From Bacteroides sp. (GTDB lineage Bacteria > Bacteroidota > Bacteroidia > Bacteroidales > Bacteroidaceae), in the NCBI GenBank assembly GCA_019414665.1, contig DXLO01000065.1, positions 1 through 6,978 of the forward strand: 6,978 bases of DNA, read 5' to 3'. A model generated the notes under the pieces. It had not been told where the DNA came from. It worked only from the letters and a program-made list of their open reading frames with translations, and ran no database searches. Shown in pieces: positions 1 to 4,013 of the stretch. Position 1 is the first letter of the stretch; every line of letters starts with the position of its first letter. The position numbers and the translations under genes were made by a program.

Positions 1-52
1 CCTGGACCCACTGATTAAGAGTCAGTTGCTCTACCAACTGAGCTAAGAGTGC
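1..52 (-). tRNA. tRNA-Lys (anticodon CUU), 3' part cut by the window edge
   Basis: Read on the minus strand from 52, the sequence folds as a tRNA: acceptor 5' strand GCACTCT, TA linker, D-stem GCTC/GAGC around AGTTGGTA, then a perfect 5-bp anticodon stem ACTGA/TCAGT around the loop CTCTTAA (positions 21-15). Anticodon CTT (positions 19-17) reads lysine AAG codons. The variable loop GGGTC and the first four bases of the T-stem follow before the window ends. The rest of the T-arm, the 3' acceptor strand and the CCA status are outside. It lies downstream of ndk on the same strand but has its own promoter. Confidence 0.93.
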
Positions 53-73
53 ATTTCCTTTCGTTTGCGGGTG

Positions 74-105
74 CAAAAATATAATCTTTATTTGAATTGA
101 CCAAA
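74..105 (-). promoter_or_regulatory. Bacteroides-type promoter of tRNA-Lys
   Basis: On the minus strand TTTG (105-102) is followed after 20 bases by TATTTTTG (81-74). This matches the Bacteroidetes primary-sigma consensus TTTG-N19-21-TAnnTTTG at both boxes and in spacing. Transcription would start a few bases downstream, about 10-15 bases before the mature tRNA 5' end at 52. The -33 box overlaps the outer edge of the ndk terminator hairpin. Confidence 0.75.
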
Positions 106-146
106 TAAAATGCAGGCAAATCTGAACGATTTCCTGCATTTTATTT
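103..146 (-). terminator. Hairpin terminator downstream of ndk
   Basis: A perfect 14-bp inverted repeat (103-116 with 133-146) is flanked by A- and T-rich ends. Inside it a further 5-bp stem (118-122 with 128-132) continues after a one-base bulge at 117, leaving a 5-base loop. It begins 22 bases past the ndk stop codon. The arms end in ATTTTATTT on either strand, so it could act in both directions; on the minus strand it separates ndk from tRNA-Lys. Confidence 0.8.
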
Positions 147-168
147 TTCTATTTTCTATAACAAGCTG

Positions 169-645
169 CTATACAAGCTTATACTCATCTTCGTAATAAA
201 GGTGTTGTAGTGTACATTGTTTATATTCGAACAGCTCTTCGGGCTTAAAGAAACGGTTTACCTCTTCTGCAGCCGTCTTGGGAGAGTCGGATGTATGGAT
301 AATGTTTTCCTGAGAACTTACACAATAATCACCTCGTATTGTACCCGGAATGGCAACACGGCCGTTTGTAGCTCCTGTCATCGAACGGACGATCTGAACG
401 GCATCTACTCCTTCGTAGCAACAAACAACTACCGGACATGCCATCATCGATTCTTTTACGCGCTGAAAGAAAGGCTTTCCTGCCAGATGGGCATAATGTT
501 CATTCAAAAGTTCGTCTGTAAGCTGCATCATTTTCATACCTGCCAGACGCAAGCCTTTACGTTCGAAACGAGAGGTAACTTCTCCTATTAAGCCACGTTG
601 TACGGCAGATGGTTTCAATATAACCAATGTTTTTTCAAGACTCAT
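169..645 (-). CDS. ndk: Nucleoside diphosphate kinase
   Basis: Ndk transfers the gamma-phosphate of ATP to nucleoside diphosphates through a phosphohistidine, balancing cytosolic NTP and dNTP pools. The 158-aa product opens with EKTLVILKPSAVQRG (Lys11 in the phosphate-binding strand). It carries MTGATNG around 89-95, PGTIRGDY at 100-107 and the active-site signature NIIHTSDSP at 114-122, with His117 the phosphorylated residue. It is slightly longer than the roughly 140-150 aa typical of the family, with a short acidic and aromatic C-terminal extension. The start at 645 is chosen because it aligns with the family N-terminus and has AAGGAA 8 bases upstream. An in-frame TTG at 678 would add 11 residues but lies inside the predicted -7 box. 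The gene is monocistronic, with its own promoter and a strong hairpin after the stop. Confidence 0.96.
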   Translation of the reverse strand: MSLEKTLVILKPSAVQRGLIGEVTSRFERKGLRLAGMKMMQLTDELLNEHYAHLAGKPFFQRVKESMMACPVVVCCYEGVDAVQIVRSMTGATNGRVAIPGTIRGDYCVSSQENIIHTSDSPKTAAEEVNRFFKPEELFEYKQCTLQHLYYEDEYKLV

Positions 646-675
646 AGTGTTTTTCCTTTTTAAGTTTAACGGTGC

Positions 676-706
676 CAAAGATAAATCTTTCCTGCAAAAA
701 AGAAAA
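676..706 (-). promoter_or_regulatory. Promoter of ndk
   Basis: TATCTTTG on the minus strand (683-676) matches the TAnnTTTG -7 box exactly. TTTT (706-703), 19 bases upstream, is a 3-of-4 match to the -33 TTTG. The start of transcription would fall near 668-672, giving a leader of about 25 bases that contains the Shine-Dalgarno of ndk. Confidence 0.65.
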
Positions 707-845
707 GTTTTAGGCAGAAAAAAGCCTCACAGACTTGACTTTAGCTAAATTTTTACTGGTTCTCTGCCAAAGCCTCCTTCTCCGACCGGCAAGTTTGCTC
801 CAAAAGAACGTGATGTTTTTTAAAAAATTGTACGAACTTTCAGGC

Positions 846-883
846 AAAATTGCTGATGTTTCTACTAATTCTTCAGCAATTTT
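846..883 (-). terminator. Hairpin terminator downstream of lipB
   Basis: A perfect 11-bp inverted repeat (846-856 with 873-883; core TTGCTGA/TCAGCAA) is separated by 16 bases and bordered by A/T runs. It starts 19 bases after the lipB stop on the minus strand. The minus-strand U-run is only four bases before GCC. The plus-strand run is seven T, so the hairpin is better formed as a plus-strand terminator, but no plus-strand gene precedes it here. Confidence 0.68.
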
Positions 884-902
884 TTTACAAGACAACCTGA
901 TA

Positions 903-1577
903 TTATTTTAAGGGCGTCATATGAACATTCAGACAGGTGTGAAGTTCGTTTTGCAATCTTTCCCGCACCTCATCCATAGCTACCTCATGACCAAGTTCTC
1001 TGGAAATGGAAGTCACACCTTTATTTATAAAGCCGCACGGATGAATATAACTGAAATAGCGTAAATCCGTATTCACGTTAAGTGCAAGTCCGTGCATCGT
1101 AATAAAATGGCTGCTGCGTACACCTATTGCACAGATTTTGCGTTCGTTCTTTGTTCCTGTGTCGAGCCACACACCGGTTGCCCCGGCTACCCTGCCCGAC
1201 TCTATACCGTATGACGCACAAACTCTGATGACCGCTTCTTCCAATGCATGGATATAATCTTTCAGTCCCAACCGGAAATCTTCGAGATTCAGTATCGGGT
1301 AACAGACCAGCTGTCCCGGACCGTGGTAAGTGATATCTCCTCCGCGGTCTATATGGAATAGTTCCGCCCCAATCTGCTTCAGCTGTTCTTCACGCAGAAG
1401 CATATTGGCTTCTTTACCATGTCTGCCCAAGGTATAGACATGAGGATGCTCACAAAATATCAGACGGTTTTCACAGGTTTCGCCACTGCCACGCTGATGC
1501 ACCAGTTTATCGAATAATTCTTGCTGTCGGCTCCATGCCTCACGATAGGGAATCGTTCCCCAATATTCTGTTTTCAT
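903..1577 (-). CDS. lipB: Octanoyl-[ACP]:protein N-octanoyltransferase LipB
   Basis: LipB moves the octanoyl group from octanoyl-ACP to the lipoyl-domain lysine of GcvH and 2-oxoacid dehydrogenase E2 subunits, the first step of lipoate assembly before LipA inserts sulfur. The 224-aa product shows the family motifs in order: EHPHVYTLGRHG (43-54), RGGDITYHGPGQLVCYPI (78-95), then KICAIGVRSSHFITMHGLAL (147-166) with catalytic Lys147, and YIHPCGF (177-183) with catalytic Cys181. Length is close to the 210-230 aa usual for the family. Start choice: ATG 1577 gives MKTEYWG, fitting the family N-terminus and a leader of about 30 bases from the predicted promoter. An in-frame ATG at 1598 (adding MFINEAA) has AAGGA very close upstream but would leave almost no leader. 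It diverges from the lipoprotein gene and ends in its own terminator. Confidence 0.95.
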   Translation of the reverse strand: MKTEYWGTIPYREAWSRQQELFDKLVHQRGSGETCENRLIFCEHPHVYTLGRHGKEANMLLREEQLKQIGAELFHIDRGGDITYHGPGQLVCYPILNLEDFRLGLKDYIHALEEAVIRVCASYGIESGRVAGATGVWLDTGTKNERKICAIGVRSSHFITMHGLALNVNTDLRYFSYIHPCGFINKGVTSISRELGHEVAMDEVRERLQNELHTCLNVHMTPLK

Positions 1578-1612
1578 AGCTGCTTCGTTAATGAACATTG
1601 TTCCTTTTCGGA

Positions 1613-1620
1613 CAAACTTA
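1613..1620 (-). promoter_or_regulatory. Probable -7 box of the lipB promoter
   Basis: TAAGTTTG on the minus strand (1620-1613) matches TAnnTTTG. No TTTG is found 19-21 bases upstream, so only half of the promoter is supported. The position implies a start near 1605, which favours translation from ATG 1577 over ATG 1598. An 8-bp inverted repeat TTTTCGGA/TCCGAAAA (1605-1612 with 1651-1658) brackets this box. Confidence 0.45.
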
Positions 1621-1676
1621 CATATTTTTTTATTTCCTGCCTTCCGGCTATCCGAAAATCTTTATCAAAACGACAG

Positions 1677-1690
1677 AAAGAACGTTCTTT
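1677..1690. repeat. 14-bp perfect palindrome in the divergent lipB/lipoprotein intergenic region
   Basis: AAAGAACGTTCTTT equals its own reverse complement. It lies between the two divergent -7 boxes, about 28 bases upstream of the plus-strand one (near -40 to -50 of that promoter), a position where a dimeric regulator could bind. No regulator is identified. A 7-pair palindrome is expected by chance roughly once per 16 kb in random sequence, so this is suggestive only. Confidence 0.3.
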
Positions 1691-1717
1691 TTTCATGTTT
1701 TATTCGAGAACTTGTGT

Positions 1718-1725
1718 TATATTTG
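1718..1725 (+). promoter_or_regulatory. -7 box of the promoter for the lipoprotein-rsmG-hydrolase unit
   Basis: TATATTTG is an exact TAnnTTTG match. The -33 region has no clear TTTG at the preferred spacing. Transcription would start near 1730, giving a leader of about 35-40 bases before the ATG at 1768, a usual length for Bacteroides genes. No plausible -7 box lies in the short gaps before the next two genes, so all three probably share this promoter. Confidence 0.55.
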
Positions 1726-1767
1726 TCGTATGAGAATGCAAAAATCAACAGACTAAAAAATAGTATC

Positions 1768-2616
1768 ATGAAATCAACCAGAATTTTACTGCCGTCACTC
1801 ATATTCGGCATTGCAGGCGGGTTTGCACTTACAGGATGTATCGAACAGAAACAAACAGCTGCTGCCGAACCAGACATGCTGCAAAAAGACACAACAGTAT
1901 ACTTGCAGGAAGGAAAGGAAACTCCGTCATGCAAAATCAGCATCAGTTATGCTTATCTGAAACCGGCATCGGAGAAAGATTCCATATCACGGCTTATCAA
2001 TGAAAAAATACAAGAAGAAGCTTTCGGCAAACAATATGTCAAATTGACTCCCGAAGGACTTGTATCGGCACTGGCTAATGATTTCATCAAAAATTATAAT
2101 ACGGATGTCAAAGAATTGTTTGAAGCTGATATGCATAACGGCATGAAGGCTGAAGATGTTCCGGCATGGTATAATTATGAATATCAGATAAAGACTGCAC
2201 TGGAAGCCGGAAAAGACAGTACCGTATGGAATTATTCTGTCGTAAACTTCCAGTATACCGGAGGAGCACATCCCAATACGCTTGCCAAATATATGAATAT
2301 CAATGCTCAGACCGGTAAGCTTATTACTGCCGATGATGTATTCCGCAAGGAAGATAATGCAAAAATCTGCTCACTGATCATGAAGGAGCTGATAAAGGAA
2401 GTCAACAAAAAAATGGAGACCGATACCATTTCTAGCATAGAAGGGCTTCAGTCGGTAGGTATATTGCTGGATACGGATATTTATATTCCGGAAAACTTTA
2501 TGCTGGGTAAAGACGGGGTCACATTCTATTATAACCGTTATGAAATAGCTCCTTATTCGGCAGGTGACTTCAGCCTGACCGTTCCCTACGATGACATTAA
2601 TGTTTACTTAAAATAA
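1768..2616 (+). CDS. DUF3298-family lipoprotein, function unknown
   Basis: The 282-aa product begins with a lipoprotein signal peptide: MKSTR, a hydrophobic stretch at about 6-20, and lipobox LTGC with Cys24 as the lipidated residue. What follows resembles DUF3298/DUF4163 (RsiV-like or PdaC N-terminal-like) proteins: an N-terminal beta-rich part with YAYLKP near 61-66, the hallmark YTGGAHPN (163-170), then MNINAQTGKLITADDVF (176-192) and a C-terminal IYIPENFMLGKDGVTFYYNRYEIAPYSAGDF segment (238-268). The catalytic polysaccharide-deacetylase domain found in PdaC is absent. Residues after Cys24 (IEQKQ) do not resemble the acidic surface-export signal known in Bacteroidetes, so a periplasm-facing anchor is the simpler guess. 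The start at 1768 is chosen for the signal peptide; longer in-frame starts back to 1591 would place 59 unlikely residues before it and run across the promoter. No clear Shine-Dalgarno. It leads a three-gene unit, 12 bases before rsmG. RsiV binds lysozyme, but nothing here shows that role. Confidence 0.88.
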   Translation: MKSTRILLPSLIFGIAGGFALTGCIEQKQTAAAEPDMLQKDTTVYLQEGKETPSCKISISYAYLKPASEKDSISRLINEKIQEEAFGKQYVKLTPEGLVSALANDFIKNYNTDVKELFEADMHNGMKAEDVPAWYNYEYQIKTALEAGKDSTVWNYSVVNFQYTGGAHPNTLAKYMNINAQTGKLITADDVFRKEDNAKICSLIMKELIKEVNKKMETDTISSIEGLQSVGILLDTDIYIPENFMLGKDGVTFYYNRYEIAPYSAGDFSLTVPYDDINVYLK

Positions 2617-2628
2617 CCATTTGCATAC

Positions 2629-3255
2629 ATGGATATTATACTGAAATATTTTCCTGATTTAACCGAAACGCAAAAAGAACAATTTGCCGCGCTGTACGAC
2701 TTGTACACTGACTGGAACAGCAAAATCAATGTCATATCACGCAAGGATATCACAAACTTGTACGAACATCATGTGCTTCACTCGCTGGGCATTGCCAAGT
2801 TTATCCAGTTCAAGCCGGGAACACGTATCATGGACCTGGGCACGGGAGGTGGTTTTCCGGGCATACCGCTTGCTATTTTATTCCCCGACTCAACGTTTCA
2901 TCTGGTAGACAGCATCGGAAAGAAAGTCAGGGTTGCAACCGAAATTGCCAATGCCATCGGACTGAAAAACGTTACAACACGCCACTGCCGCGCTGAAGAG
3001 GAAAAACAAATGTTCGACTTTGTAGTGAGCCGTGCTGTAATGCCACTGACCGATCTGTTGAAGATTATCCGCAAGAACATCAGCAAGGAACAGCATAACG
3101 CATTTCCCAACGGACTGGTTTGCCTGAAGGGAGGAGAACTTGAAAAAGAGGTTTTTCCGGTAAAGCACCAGACAATGGTAACCGAACTGAAAGATTTCTT
3201 CTCGGAAGAGTTTTTTGAAACGAAGAAGGTAGTATATGTCACTGTAAACAACTGA
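2629..3255 (+). CDS. rsmG: 16S rRNA (guanine527-N7)-methyltransferase RsmG
   Basis: RsmG (GidB) uses S-adenosylmethionine to methylate N7 of G527 in the 530 loop of 16S rRNA; loss of this mark in other bacteria gives low-level streptomycin resistance. The 208-aa product has the family N-terminal region with DWNSKINVISRKD (28-40) and LYEHHVLHSLG (44-54), the SAM-binding motif I DLGTGGGFPGIPLA (69-82), DSIGKKVRV (94-102), RAEE (121-124) and VSRAV (133-137), and an LKGGE strand end (166-170). Length is normal. The ATG is 12 bases past the stop of the lipoprotein gene with no Shine-Dalgarno, as is common in Bacteroides. It is the second gene of the unit, followed after 17 bases by the hydrolase gene. 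The ribosome link of the neighbours is not evident. Confidence 0.96.
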   Translation: MDIILKYFPDLTETQKEQFAALYDLYTDWNSKINVISRKDITNLYEHHVLHSLGIAKFIQFKPGTRIMDLGTGGGFPGIPLAILFPDSTFHLVDSIGKKVRVATEIANAIGLKNVTTRHCRAEEEKQMFDFVVSRAVMPLTDLLKIIRKNISKEQHNAFPNGLVCLKGGELEKEVFPVKHQTMVTELKDFFSEEFFETKKVVYVTVNN

Positions 3256-3264
3256 TTAACACAT

Positions 3265-3269
3265 AAGGA
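3265..3269 (+). promoter_or_regulatory. Shine-Dalgarno-like site of the hydrolase gene
   Basis: AAGGA lies 3 bases before the ATG at 3273, inside the 17-base gap after rsmG. Together with the conserved MKIKRFEFN N-terminus it fixes the start. It is the only clear Shine-Dalgarno in the three-gene unit. Confidence 0.4.
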
Positions 3270-3272
3270 CAA

Positions 3273-3911
3273 ATGAAAATAAAACGCTTCGAATTTAATA
3301 TGTTTCCCGTAAACTGTTACGTTATTTCCGACGAAACAGGGGAAGCTGCAATCATAGATGCCGGCTGTTTTTTTCCGGAAGAGCAACAAATGCTGAAACA
3401 GTATATTACCGATAACAAGTTGACAGTAAAGCATTTGCTGAATACTCATCTGCATCTGGATCACGTTTTTGGCAATCCTTTCATTCTGCGTGAATTTGGA
3501 TTGAAAGCTGAAGCGTGCCAACTCGACGAGTTTCTGCTGGCAAAATTGCCCGACCAGTGCCGCATGTTCGGCTTCAGCCCGAATGAAGCCCCGGTAGGAC
3601 TGGGACACTACATCGAAGACGGAGAAATAATACGCTTCGGACATACGGAACTACAAGCCATACATGTTCCGGGACATTCACCCGGAGGCATGGTATATTA
3701 CTGTAAGGCAGATGCTTGCCTGTTCAGCGGTGACGTACTGTTTCAGGGAAGCATAGGACGTGCCGATCTGGAAGGAGGAGATTTCAACGAACTGATAGAA
3801 CAGATTTCGTGCCGGTTGCTGACTCTGCCGGATGAAACACTGGTGTATCCGGGACACGGAGAACCGACTAGTATCGGAAAAGAAAAAATGGAAAATCCGT
3901 TCTTCAAATAG
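3273..3911 (+). CDS. Metallo-beta-lactamase-fold hydrolase, glyoxalase-II-like (YcbL-type)
   Basis: This 212-aa single-domain protein carries the full metal set of the MBL fold: THLHLDH (58-64, giving His59, His61, Asp63, His64), PGHSPGG (133-139, His135), FSGDVLF (151-157, bridging Asp154) and YPGHGEPT (192-199, His195). GSIGRADLEGGD (159-170) and the C-terminal GKEKMENPFF (202-211) are typical of the YcbL/glyoxalase-II-like branch. Classical GloB proteins are longer (about 250 aa) and end in a helical domain that binds glutathione. That domain is missing here, and Bacteroides generally do not rely on glutathione, so the thioester substrate is unknown and a strict glyoxalase II call would be too specific. 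The protein is cytosolic, with no signal peptide. It is the last gene of the unit; a hairpin terminator follows 23 bases after the stop. Confidence 0.93.
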   Translation: MKIKRFEFNMFPVNCYVISDETGEAAIIDAGCFFPEEQQMLKQYITDNKLTVKHLLNTHLHLDHVFGNPFILREFGLKAEACQLDEFLLAKLPDQCRMFGFSPNEAPVGLGHYIEDGEIIRFGHTELQAIHVPGHSPGGMVYYCKADACLFSGDVLFQGSIGRADLEGGDFNELIEQISCRLLTLPDETLVYPGHGEPTSIGKEKMENPFFK

Positions 3912-3934
3912 AAACATTATCCTGAATAACATAA

Positions 3935-3973
3935 AAAACGTACCGGCATTTTACTACAAATGCGGTACGTTTT
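3935..3973 (+). terminator. Hairpin terminator closing the lipoprotein-rsmG-hydrolase unit
   Basis: A 10-bp stem AAAACGTACC/GGTACGTTTT (3935-3944 with 3964-3973) continues, after a single bulged G at 3945, into a 6-bp stem GCATTT/AAATGC (3946-3951 with 3958-3963) closed by the 6-base loop TACTAC. The right arm ends in four T. It starts 23 bases past the stop of the hydrolase gene and ends 40 bases before gcvP, separating the two transcription units. Confidence 0.82.
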
Positions 3974-3983
3974 CGAACCTGAA

Positions 3984-3997
3984 TACTTTTACCTTTA
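3984..3997 (+). promoter_or_regulatory. Possible -7 boxes of the gcvP promoter
   Basis: Only 40 bases separate the upstream terminator from the gcvP ATG. Two overlapping near-matches to TAnnTTTG lie there, TACTTTTA (3984-3991) and TACCTTTA (3990-3997), each with the last G replaced by A. No TTTG is found at 19-21 bases upstream; that region falls in the terminator stem. Either would give a leader of roughly 10-20 bases. The assignment is weak and some read-through from upstream is possible. Confidence 0.3.
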
Positions 3998-4013
3998 TTA
4001 ATACCTTAAAATC

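Noticed and set aside
646..678. Eleven-residue N-terminal extension of Ndk from TTG 678
   Set aside because: The codon lies in the predicted -7 box, so it would not be transcribed; ATG 645 has a well-spaced AAGGAA and matches family length.
816..827. TTTTTTAAAAAA palindrome
   Set aside because: A homopolymer junction of this kind is common in AT-rich intergenic DNA; no GC core to make a terminator.
710..895. A 61-codon minus-strand reading frame between lipB and ndk
   Set aside because: It begins within the lipB terminator area, ends near the ndk promoter, lacks a ribosome site and has no recognisable features.
1591..1767. N-terminal extension of the lipoprotein gene by 59 codons
   Set aside because: It would bury the signal peptide and run through both promoter boxes and the palindrome; the ATG at 1768 gives a clean lipoprotein signal.
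2898..3644. A 248-codon minus-strand reading frame opposite rsmG and the hydrolase gene
   Set aside because: It lies wholly antisense to two well-supported genes with full family motifs; its product is rich in Phe, Cys and Ser runs with no recognisable domain and no promoter.
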